From an uncultured Eubacteriales bacterium (GTDB lineage Bacteria; Bacillota; Clostridia; Lachnospirales; Lachnospiraceae): a stretch of 13,385 nucleotides of DNA. Where the stretch lies: assembly GCA_949286775.1 (NCBI GenBank), contig CASEDW010000097.1, positions 1-13,385 of the forward strand. The letters are read 5' to 3'. The translations under genes were made by a program, and so were the position numbers. Shown here in pieces: positions 8,239-13,385 of this stretch (the stretch's first letter is position 1; each line of letters begins with the position of its first letter). The notes below the pieces were generated by a model. The model was not told where the DNA came from. It was given only the letters and a program-made list of their open reading frames with translations, and ran no database searches.

Positions 8239-9468
8239 TTAAGGTTTTGGCTTGCCGCACTCAGTGCAGAATTTTCCTGTATTTGCGGTTCCGCATGAGC
8301 AGACCCATGTACTATCGGCAGGTTTCGGCTTGCCGCACTCCATACAGAACTTTCCTGTATTTGCGGTTCCGCATGAGCAGACCCACTCAGACACTGCTTT
8401 GCTTTGCGCGTTTGTTCCGCCTGCCTGCTGTGCCATTTTTTCCTGCGCCATTTTTTCCTGCGCCTGTCCCATGGCGTACATGCTTTGCGCGTCTATTCCG
8501 CCTGCCTGCTGTGCCATTCCAAGACCCATAAAGCCCATCATAGCGCCGTTAGGATTTCCGGCAGCCGTCATCATGGCTTCAGCCTGGGCGTCCACAATAG
8601 CCGCTCCGGCCATAGTCGCGTTTTTATAAATAGCTTTTCTCTGAGCTTCTTTGAGAAGTTCAGCGTCTTCCTCTGAAAGAGTGATAGGATTCAGCGCGAC
8701 TGATACTACGGAAAGCCCTCTCGTTTTGCTCCATTTCTGAGTGAGCGCTTCATTCATGGCCTCAGTCAGCTCCTCAGCATGAGCCGGAAGCTCGCTCGGC
8801 CTTATCTGCAATGCTGAAATCTTCGCAAACGCCTGCTGCAGAGAACTTATAAATTCAGTCTTCAGCTGATTTTCTATTTCATCCCTCGTGAACTCTTCTG
8901 TCACATTTCCGCAGACATTTGTATAAAACAGAAGCGGATCAGTTATCTTGAAAGAATATACGCCGCTGCATCTGACAGACAGATCGATATCAAAGTTAGC
9001 GTTTCTGTCTACAATCCTGAACGGTATCGGATTTGGCGTTCCGAATTTATTATCCATAAGCTCTTTAAGATTAAAATAATAAACTCTCTGATCCTTTCCC
9101 GTATCCGCTCCATATGTAAATCTTCTTCCGATTGTCTTAAATGTATCCAGGATTCCTTTGCCCAGTTCTCCTGTGAAAAGACTCGGCTCTGAAGACGTAT
9201 CATATGTGAATTCGCCCGGTTCGGCGCAAAACTCAACCACTTTTCCCTGCTCGACGATGATCATACACTGTCCGTCGGCAACAGCGATTCCGCTGCCGTT
9301 TGAAATAATATTGTCGTTTCCGCGTGTATTTGATGATCTTCTGCTCGTCTGTTTCTGACCTTTTCTCATCAATGTATTTTTATCCAGAGCCTCGCAATAA
9401 AAGAACTCTTTCCACTGATCGGCTAATGTTCCGCCCGCGGCTCCTGAAATAGCTTTAATAAGTCCCAT
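8239..9468 (-). CDS. SPFH-domain protein (YdjI / virion-core-like) with two C-terminal zinc ribbons
   Basis: This 409-residue protein resembles Bacillus YdjI and other proteins labelled virion core protein. It opens with the family-typical region LADQWKEFFYCEALDKNTLM. The SPFH (band-7) domain spans roughly 55-270, followed by an Ala/Glu helical segment to 300. A Met/Ala/Gln-rich low-complexity linker (301-360) repeats MAQQAGG. Two zinc ribbons end the protein (residues 362-383 and 388-409), each with two Cys pairs (CSCG, CxECG). There is no signal peptide or obvious membrane helix, so membrane attachment would be peripheral. SPFH proteins usually form oligomeric scaffolds at membranes, and this subfamily has been linked to membrane stress. 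AAAGGAGAT precedes ATG. A strong promoter lies upstream, and secA starts 24 bp downstream, so it is the first gene of that operon. The precise role is unknown. Confidence 0.85.
   Translation of the reverse strand: MGLIKAISGAAGGTLADQWKEFFYCEALDKNTLMRKGQKQTSRRSSNTRGNDNIISNGSGIAVADGQCMIIVEQGKVVEFCAEPGEFTYDTSSEPSLFTGELGKGILDTFKTIGRRFTYGADTGKDQRVYYFNLKELMDNKFGTPNPIPFRIVDRNANFDIDLSVRCSGVYSFKITDPLLFYTNVCGNVTEEFTRDEIENQLKTEFISSLQQAFAKISALQIRPSELPAHAEELTEAMNEALTQKWSKTRGLSVVSVALNPITLSEEDAELLKEAQRKAIYKNATMAGAAIVDAQAEAMMTAAGNPNGAMMGFMGLGMAQQAGGIDAQSMYAMGQAQEKMAQEKMAQQAGGTNAQSKAVSEWVCSCGTANTGKFCMECGKPKPADSTWVCSCGTANTGKFCTECGKPKP
8242..8385 (-). repeat. Tandem duplication of a 66-bp zinc-ribbon unit
   Basis: Units 8242-8307 and 8320-8385 differ at about five of 66 positions and encode 22-residue zinc ribbons that differ only at one residue (Met versus Thr before ECG). 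A 12-bp spacer (encoding ADST) separates them. The near identity at third codon positions indicates a recent duplication or gene conversion. Confidence 0.85.
8401..8517 (-). repeat. Repeated low-complexity linker in the SPFH gene
   Basis: The segments 8401-8436 and 8482-8517 encode near-identical MAQQAGG(I/T)(D/N)AQS stretches. Between them QEKMA is itself doubled (QEKMAQEKMAQ). The DNA copies are also nearly identical, so the linker has grown by recent slippage or unequal exchange. Confidence 0.75.
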
Positions 9469-9513
9469 TCATATCTCCTTTAAATACAGCTTATTTTACG
9501 CTATAGATAGTTT

Positions 9514-9542
9514 ATTATACTTCTTATTGTCTTTCAGTTCAA
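9514..9542 (-). promoter_or_regulatory. Vegetative promoter of the SPFH-secA-prfB operon
   Basis: On the minus strand TTGAAC (9537-9542) and a perfect TATAAT (9514-9519) are separated by 17 bases, 45 bases before the SPFH start codon. This is close to the sigma-A consensus and predicts strong constitutive transcription. Confidence 0.85.
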
Positions 9543-9565
9543 GAATTTGTTTTACACAAAACAAT

Positions 9566-9599
9566 AGCAGGAAACTTCCGTTTTTAGAAATTTCCTGCT
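9566..9599 (-). terminator. Rho-independent terminator after the degV gene
   Basis: AGCAGGAAA (9566-9574) and TTTCCTGCT (9591-9599) form a perfect 9-bp stem with a 16-base loop. On the minus strand it is followed by AUUGUUUUG, a moderate U-tract. It begins 12 bases past the degV stop codon and separates it from the next operon's promoter. Confidence 0.8.
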
Positions 9600-9610
9600 T
9601 ATTTTACCAG

Positions 9611-10480
9611 TTAAATATGAATTTTTTTTGACGACGCAATCGCCAGCGCTCCAGGTCCGATGTGACACGAAACGCTCAGTGAAAGAGGATCGACAACTAT
9701 ATCATGGCCCGGAAAAGCGGCGTCAACTTCCTTCTTAAACTCTTCCGCCGCCGCGCGGTCATAAGTATAAGCGATCTCAAGATGCACGTCGCTGGCGTCA
9801 GGCGATCCGAATCTGCTCGCGCAGTCAGAAGCCATCTGATGTATCATCGTAGTCTTTGCCTGTTTTACAGTACGCGCTTTTGAAAAAGCGTCCAGTTTCT
9901 TTCCCTGAATCTGAAGTACAGGTTTTAATTTTAACAGAGAGCCTATTGCCGCGGCAGCAGGTGTGATACGGCCGCCTTTTTTCAGATAGTAAAGCGTATC
10001 AAGCATGATATAAATGCTTGAATCCATTTTCGCTTCCATAAGAACATCATATATTTTCTGAGCGTCATATCCGGCCTTTACCATCTCCATAGCGTCAAAA
10101 ACAGACTGTTTCTGAGTTACGGAAATTCTCTGATTGTCAACAACCCATACTTTTCCCTCGTAACCGTCATTCGCCACCATCTGCGCGATCGAACATGTTC
10201 CGGAAAGTCCGCTTGACATAGGAATATGAATAAGTTGATCATATTCTTTCAACACTTCGTCCCAAATATCCATGAAATCTCCGGGACTCGGCGCCGACGT
10301 CTTTATGTCTGCTTTTCCATTTAATTTTTCATAAAATTCTTCCTGGGATAATGTTATATCTTCCAGGTAAAGTTTATCATCAATATAAAAAGGCATTGGC
10401 ATGACTCTTATGCCAAGTTCTTTGCTCTCAGCCTGCGTTATTCCGCTGTTGCTGTCCGTAACAATACCAATTTTTGCCAT
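9611..10480 (-). CDS. DegV family fatty-acid-binding protein
   Basis: DegV (FakB-type) proteins bind a long-chain fatty acid and present it to the kinase FakA, which makes acyl-phosphate for phospholipid synthesis. The 289-residue product has the usual length and motifs: the N-terminal IGIVTDSNSG strand, the KTSAPSPGDF loop (Thr61, Ser62), SSGLSGT at 89-95, the LKKGGRI segment (166-172) and the HIGPGALA C-terminal loop (273-280). I place the start at ATG 10480, which has GGGGA three bases upstream. A longer in-frame reading to 10504 would overlap the preceding gene and begins with no ribosome binding site. The DUF1858 gene ends only 10 bp before, so the two are cotranscribed and probably translationally coupled. 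No FakA-like gene is in the window. Which fatty acid is bound is unknown. Confidence 0.92.
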   Translation of the reverse strand: MAKIGIVTDSNSGITQAESKELGIRVMPMPFYIDDKLYLEDITLSQEEFYEKLNGKADIKTSAPSPGDFMDIWDEVLKEYDQLIHIPMSSGLSGTCSIAQMVANDGYEGKVWVVDNQRISVTQKQSVFDAMEMVKAGYDAQKIYDVLMEAKMDSSIYIMLDTLYYLKKGGRITPAAAAIGSLLKLKPVLQIQGKKLDAFSKARTVKQAKTTMIHQMASDCASRFGSPDASDVHLEIAYTYDRAAAEEFKKEVDAAFPGHDIVVDPLSLSVSCHIGPGALAIASSKKIHI

Positions 10481-10490
10481 AAGTCCCCTT

Positions 10491-10694
10491 TTATTTCTGT
10501 TCAAGAAAATCGTTAAGCTGCGCTACAAGAGTATCCGCATCTATACCATGAACCATGCATGCTTCATCAAGAGTCTCAAACTGATGTGACGGGCATCCGA
10601 TGCAATGCATTCCGGCTCTCATAAGTATAGCCGCAAGATTCATATCAATCTGTAAGATTTCTCCCATTGTCATATCTTTAGTAACTTTAGCCAT
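10491..10694 (-). CDS. DUF1858 redox-disulfide domain protein
   Basis: This is a 67-residue cytoplasmic protein consisting of one DUF1858 domain, the small helical fold also described as the hybrid-cluster-protein-associated redox disulfide domain. The family signature is visible: the TMGEIL start, a CxxC at Cys31 and Cys34 (HCIGCP), then ETLDEAC (Cys46), HGID and a closing LN. Members are thought to act as thiol or redox modules, but no reaction is proven. A very good AGGAGGA (10701-10707) precedes ATG. The gene heads a two-gene unit with degV and has its own near-consensus promoter and a structured leader of about 138 nt. The leader is the main reason to think its expression is controlled. 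Its link to the fatty-acid-binding neighbour is not explained by known biology. Confidence 0.88.
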   Translation of the reverse strand: MAKVTKDMTMGEILQIDMNLAAILMRAGMHCIGCPSHQFETLDEACMVHGIDADTLVAQLNDFLEQK

Positions 10695-10708
10695 TTTTAT
10701 TCCTCCTG

Positions 10709-10832
10709 ATAAATCTGCGTTTGACCGCAGATATTCTTTTTTTAGATTTATGATATGATGTTGGTGTCAAAAGCCCCCAACTTATTATACCTACGGATTG
10801 CTTCATACTTCGCACTCCCGCAATCCTGGTAT
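10709..10832 (-). ncRNA. Candidate cis-regulatory leader RNA of the DUF1858-degV unit
   Basis: Starting at the predicted +1, the minus-strand leader shows hairpin P1 (10787-10832; outer GGTAT/ATACC stem and inner GGATTGC/GCAATCC stem, 18-base loop). P2 is at 10760-10781 (GTTGG/CCAAC, 12-base loop). P3 is at 10713-10732 (ATCTGCG/CGCAGAT). A competing pairing joins ATAAATCT (10744-10751 read on the minus strand) with AGATTTAT (10709-10716) and shares the AGAT that P3 needs. The alternative pair abuts the Shine-Dalgarno at 10701-10707. This fits a two-state expression platform, but no known riboswitch consensus is recognised. Pairings were found by eye. Confidence 0.4.
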
Positions 10833-10838
10833 CGTTAT

Positions 10839-10867
10839 ATTATAATACGAAATATCCCGCCATGCAA
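10839..10867 (-). promoter_or_regulatory. Vegetative promoter of the DUF1858-degV unit
   Basis: On the minus strand TTGCAT (10862-10867) and a perfect TATAAT (10839-10844) are 17 bases apart. Transcription should begin near 10832-10835, leaving about 138 nt before the DUF1858 start codon. No clear terminator separates this promoter from the upstream sugar kinase gene, so readthrough from that operon may add to it. Confidence 0.8.
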
Positions 10868-10914
10868 CATAATTATACTGCACGCATGTCACGGCTGAAT
10901 TCAAATCTCTTGAG

Positions 10915-11877
10915 TTACAGGCTATTAAAATTGTTCTCTTTTATAGATTGTTTCCATTTGTTAACGGATATTTCATCAATAAATCCTGCCGACGCTCCTT
11001 TAAACAATACGCTGTATGTCGCCCCGTCGCAGGCGAAACGCGCCGCGTCATATATATTGTCATTTTCCAGAATTTTATATATAAACAGCGCGACCATGCA
11101 ATCTCCGGCTCCTGTCGTATCAACGGGATTAACGTTTATCGCATTTATCCATCCCTCATACTCGTCGGATAAAATATAGACTCCTCTGTCTCCGCATTTA
11201 ATGATCACATTTTTGCATCCAAAGTTTCTATATATTCGAGCATTTGTCTCTGCACTATCCTCATTGTTCATAAGACGTGCGTCAAAAAGGCTCGGAAGAA
11301 AATAATCTATATATGGAAGAAAGTCTTTGATTCCGTTAATCCCAAGCCCCAACTTATCATTGGCAAGATCGGCAAATACAGGAATTTTTCTTCTTTTTGC
11401 CTCTTTGAGAAGCTTCAGCAGACTGCCGTCTTTTTCAATATTAGGTTCCGTAAAAAGACTCGCAATCGAAACGGCTCTGACCCTGTTGTCTAAAATGTTT
11501 TTTATATCGCCTGTCGTCAGTTCGCAGTATGCTCCCTTTACCGAAAATACAGTTCTGTCTCCTTTTTCATCCAGGAGAATGAGAGAAGTGCCCGTCGGAA
11601 AATCTTCCTTTACAATAAGTCTGTCTGTATTTACTTTTCTTCTTATTAATTCGCTTCGTATAATATCGGCGTTTTTATCATTGCCGACTGCCGAAACCAG
11701 TTGAACATCCGCTCCCGCATCGGCAAGCCTGACCGACTGATTTAACGCGTCGCCTCCCACACTGAAAATTATGGAATCTATACGCTGCTTTTCTTTCCAC
11801 TGTGTATTCTTATTTATTTTTCCGGCGGTGATATCCAGCACCGCCGAACCGATACATAATATCCGATTATTATCCAT
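10915..11877 (-). CDS. PfkB family carbohydrate kinase
   Basis: This is a 320-residue kinase of the ribokinase/fructokinase superfamily, which transfers phosphate from ATP to a sugar or nucleoside hydroxyl. It shows the N-terminal glycine pair in SVGGDALNQSVRLADAGA (Gly41, Gly42) and the C-terminal signature DTTGAGDCMVALF (253-265), where Asp258 is the expected catalytic base. The ADLANDK and DYFLPSLFDARL stretches fit the family core. The substrate cannot be named. I use ATG at 11877, ten bases past the glucokinase stop. An in-frame TTG at 11895 would overlap that stop. Neither has a recognisable Shine-Dalgarno, so translation probably depends on ribosomes finishing the glucokinase gene. The two kinases form an operon, which suggests joint sugar catabolism. 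The gene ends 48 bp before the next unit's -35, with no clear terminator. Confidence 0.87.
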   Translation of the reverse strand: MDNNRILCIGSAVLDITAGKINKNTQWKEKQRIDSIIFSVGGDALNQSVRLADAGADVQLVSAVGNDKNADIIRSELIRRKVNTDRLIVKEDFPTGTSLILLDEKGDRTVFSVKGAYCELTTGDIKNILDNRVRAVSIASLFTEPNIEKDGSLLKLLKEAKRRKIPVFADLANDKLGLGINGIKDFLPYIDYFLPSLFDARLMNNEDSAETNARIYRNFGCKNVIIKCGDRGVYILSDEYEGWINAINVNPVDTTGAGDCMVALFIYKILENDNIYDAARFACDGATYSVLFKGASAGFIDEISVNKWKQSIKENNFNSL

Positions 11878-11887
11878 GTACAAATCA

Positions 11888-12832
11888 TCAATCAATAATC
11901 ATTTTCGCGCCGCCGTATATTCCGGCAAGATTACCGAGTTCAGCGATACAAAATTCAGTGTTCGCCGATGCATGGAAAGCATACTTTTTATAATATTCTT
12001 TTATTGTATTAATAAGCAATTCCCCTGCTTTCGACATGCCGCCGCCTATAACAACCGCTTCCGGATTTAAAACACAGCATATCGAGGCAATTGATTTACC
12101 CAGCAGTCTGCCTACCTCATCTACTATTGTTAAAGCGACGCTGTCGCCTTCTTTCGCCTTGTCAAAAATAACTTTCGAAGAAATATTATCAGAATCCCTG
12201 AGAGTTGTTTTACAATCGGGGTTTGCTGCCAGATACCTCTTAGCCACCCTGACGATACCGTTTGCCGAAGCATACTGCTCAAGGCATCCCTTTTTACCGC
12301 AGCCGCAAGGTTCTGTTTCATCATCTGATACGGGAATGTGTCCGATTTCTCCTGCCGCTCCGTTCGCGCCGGCCAAAATTTTTCCATTTATTATAATGCC
12401 TCCGCCGACTCCCGTTCCCAACGTTATAAGTACAAGATCTTTATGGCCTTTTCCGCCGCCTTTCCACATCTCTCCAAGCGCCGCGACATTTGCGTCATTT
12501 CCTGCTCTGACTTTAATTTTTCCCATCGCGTCGCTTAATATCTCTTCTATATTAATAACTCCCCATCCAAGATTCACACATTTTAAAACAGTGCCGTCTT
12601 CGGTGACTGGCCCCGGCACTCCGAGTCCGATTCCCTCTATATCATCGATTGAAAGATTTCTTTTGGCAAGCTCATCTTCTATCGATTGTTTAATATCACC
12701 GATTATATATTTTCCGTTATCAGCAGTTCTTGTCGGGATCTCCCACGTATCAATTAATTCTCCCTCTGTCGCGAAAAATCCGATCTTAATAGTTGTTCCG
12801 CCGATATCTACTCCAAACGCATATTTCTTCAT
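11888..12832 (-). CDS. glcK: ROK family glucokinase
   Basis: This 314-residue protein is expected to phosphorylate glucose to glucose 6-phosphate with ATP in the cytoplasm. Visible marks are the ATP-binding DIGGT (9-13), the sugar-binding and catalytic GNDANVAALGE (Asp113 as base), GTGVGGG (139-145), the ROK ExGH motif (Glu162, His165) and the zinc site CGCGKKGC (Cys176, Cys178, Cys183 with His165). The zinc site and length match Firmicute glucokinases such as Bacillus GlcK, although ROK members with other sugars (fructose, N-acetylmannosamine) share much of this. AGAGGGA lies close before ATG, and a short TGACG/CGTCA hairpin sits just upstream of it. A PfkB-type kinase follows 10 bp downstream and seems translationally coupled. 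It lies just after the tRNA operon's terminator and has its own promoter. Confidence 0.9.
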   Translation of the reverse strand: MKKYAFGVDIGGTTIKIGFFATEGELIDTWEIPTRTADNGKYIIGDIKQSIEDELAKRNLSIDDIEGIGLGVPGPVTEDGTVLKCVNLGWGVINIEEILSDAMGKIKVRAGNDANVAALGEMWKGGGKGHKDLVLITLGTGVGGGIIINGKILAGANGAAGEIGHIPVSDDETEPCGCGKKGCLEQYASANGIVRVAKRYLAANPDCKTTLRDSDNISSKVIFDKAKEGDSVALTIVDEVGRLLGKSIASICCVLNPEAVVIGGGMSKAGELLINTIKEYYKKYAFHASANTEFCIAELGNLAGIYGGAKMIID

Positions 12833-12845
12833 TTTTCCCTCTTTC

Positions 12846-12864
12846 TGACGCGCTTAATACGTCA
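12846..12864 (-). promoter_or_regulatory. Small inverted repeat in the glucokinase leader
   Basis: TGACG and CGTCA form a perfect 5-bp inverted repeat around nine bases, ending four bases before the AGAGGGA ribosome binding site. It could be a weak mRNA hairpin or a DNA operator half-site pair. It is short enough to be chance. Confidence 0.25.
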
Positions 12865-12899
12865 ATATTCCTTACCTGAAATCAATTTTTATACGCTTA

Positions 12900-12928
12900 A
12901 ATATAACATAATCAGAGCAAAGCTACAA
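12900..12928 (-). promoter_or_regulatory. Putative promoter of the glucokinase operon
   Basis: On the minus strand TATATT (12900-12905) is preceded by TGT, giving an extended -10. TTGTAG (12923-12928) sits 17 bases upstream as a weak -35. It lies between the tRNA operon terminator and the glucokinase gene, about 68 bases before the start codon. Confidence 0.6.
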
Positions 12929-12982
12929 TTGTATTCTGCCTGCTATTCAAGATCGTGTATCAATTTTCTAAAATCTGCTCGC

Positions 12983-13030
12983 TAAAAATAAAAAGACTTA
13001 AAAACCCCTGTATTTCCAAGGATTTTTAAG
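12983..13030 (-). terminator. Strong rho-independent terminator of the tRNA operon
   Basis: CTTAAAAA plus CCCCTG (12997-13010) pairs over 14 positions with CAAGGATTTTTAAG (13017-13030), with two G-U wobbles in the minus-strand RNA and a 6-base loop. The transcript continues as UCUUUUUAUUUUU. It starts 11 bases past tRNA-Lys. Confidence 0.92.
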
Positions 13031-13040
13031 CCTAATCTGA

Positions 13041-13113
13041 TGAAGCACCGGGGACTCGAACCCCGGACAACTTGATTAAAAGTCAAGTGCTCTACCACCT
13101 GAGCTAGTGCTCC
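13041..13113 (-). tRNA. tRNA-Lys (anticodon TTT)
   Basis: The 73-nt cloverleaf has acceptor GGAGCAC paired with GTGCTTC and A as discriminator. The anticodon stem ACTTGA/TCAAGT region presents loop CTTTTAA (anticodon TTT), and the T-arm carries GGTTCGAGTCC. CCA is not encoded. It is the last gene of the four-tRNA cluster. Confidence 0.96.
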
Positions 13114-13122
13114 AAAAAAGAG

Positions 13123-13195
<73 letters not shown>

Positions 13196-13201
13196 ACAAA
13201 A

Positions 13202-13275
13202 TAGCGGGAACAGGATTTGAACCTGTGACCTTCGGGTTATGAGCCCGACGAGCTTCCGGACTGCTCCATCCCGCG
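13202..13275 (-). tRNA. Initiator tRNA-fMet (anticodon CAT)
   Basis: The 74-nt tRNA has anticodon CAT in a stem with the three G-C pairs (GGG/CCC) that mark initiator tRNAs, and an unpaired 1-72 position, which formylation needs. The 1-72 pair is C1 with U72 rather than the usual C1 with A72, and A73 is the discriminator. T-loop TTCAAAT and T-stem ACAGG/CCTGT are normal. CCA is not encoded. Confidence 0.95.
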
Positions 13276-13300
13276 ATATAAATTTTTTGCATTTGCAAAA

Positions 13301-13382
13301 TGGATGGTGGTGGATTCGAACCACCGAAGGCGTTGCCAGCAGATTTACAGTCTGTCCCCTTTGGCCACTCGGGAAACCATCC
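13301..13382 (-). tRNA. tRNA-Tyr (anticodon GTA)
   Basis: The 82-nt class II tRNA has a long variable arm. The acceptor GGATGGT pairs with ACCATCC and the discriminator is A. The anticodon loop CTGTAAA gives anticodon GTA, and the T-arm carries GGTTCGAATCC. CCA is not encoded. The gene is complete, and its promoter and any earlier tRNAs lie beyond the right edge. Confidence 0.95.
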
Positions 13383-13385
13383 ATA

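Noticed and set aside
10870..10914. A second TATAAT (near 10880) upstream of the DUF1858 promoter
   Set aside because: The nearest -35-like TTGAAT is 21 bases away and no TGn precedes it. The downstream TTGCAT-17-TATAAT is far better.
12036..12848. 270-codon open frame antisense to the glucokinase gene
   Set aside because: The opposite strand encodes a ROK protein with all catalytic and zinc residues. The antisense frame has no recognisable domain and ends up opposite the glucokinase start.
12851..12900. Two CGCTTAA copies (12851-12857 and 12894-12900) before the glucokinase gene, as a direct-repeat operator
   Set aside because: Seven bases in AT-rich DNA, 43 bases apart and without symmetry, is too weak to support a site.

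Overview
The window looks like chromosomal housekeeping DNA from a low-to-mid GC Firmicute, most likely an anaerobic Clostridia member (Lachnospiraceae-like). The evidence is strong AGGAGG-type ribosome binding sites, TTGnnn-17-TATAAT promoters, a secA-prfB pair, an iron-type alcohol dehydrogenase, a DegV protein, a DUF1858 redox-disulfide protein and a ROK glucokinase with a CxCxxxxC zinc site. The genus is not determined. I see no mobile element, CRISPR array, phage gene or toxin-antitoxin pair.

Layout. Positions 1-1590 hold a plus-strand unit: an iron-type alcohol dehydrogenase and a small zinc-ribbon protein, closed by a hairpin terminator. Everything else is on the minus strand. From right to left it runs as follows. 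A tRNA operon (Tyr, initiator Met, Phe, Lys) ends in a strong terminator at about 13.0 kb. Next come a ROK glucokinase and a PfkB-family sugar kinase. Then, behind its own promoter and a structured leader of about 138 nt, comes a DUF1858 protein followed by a DegV fatty-acid-binding protein. Next is a three-gene operon: a YdjI-type SPFH protein with two zinc ribbons, secA and prfB. Then come a secreted coiled-coil NlpC/P60 cell-wall hydrolase and a malic enzyme. Terminators can be read after degV, prfB, the NlpC/P60 gene, the tRNA operon and the zinc-ribbon gene. Good promoters can be read before the SPFH, DUF1858 and glucokinase genes. No stretch longer than 300 bases lacks a gene.

How the parts work together. 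Glucokinase, the second sugar kinase, malic enzyme and the alcohol dehydrogenase fit a fermentative sugar-using cell: sugar phosphorylation, pyruvate/malate interconversion and aldehyde reduction. SecA exports proteins such as the neighbouring NlpC/P60 hydrolase. RF2 (prfB) ends translation at UGA and UAA. DegV proteins deliver exogenous fatty acids to fatty acid kinase, whose FakA-type subunit is not in this window.

The most unusual element is not a protein. It is the leader upstream of the DUF1858 gene, which has a near-consensus promoter, two hairpins, and then two mutually exclusive pairings just before the Shine-Dalgarno sequence. This is the arrangement expected of a cis-regulatory RNA, and I cannot match it to a known class. 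Smaller points of interest are a prfB without the usual programmed frameshift, a perfect inverted repeat before the malic enzyme gene, a freshly duplicated zinc ribbon in the SPFH protein, and an initiator tRNA whose position 72 reads as U.
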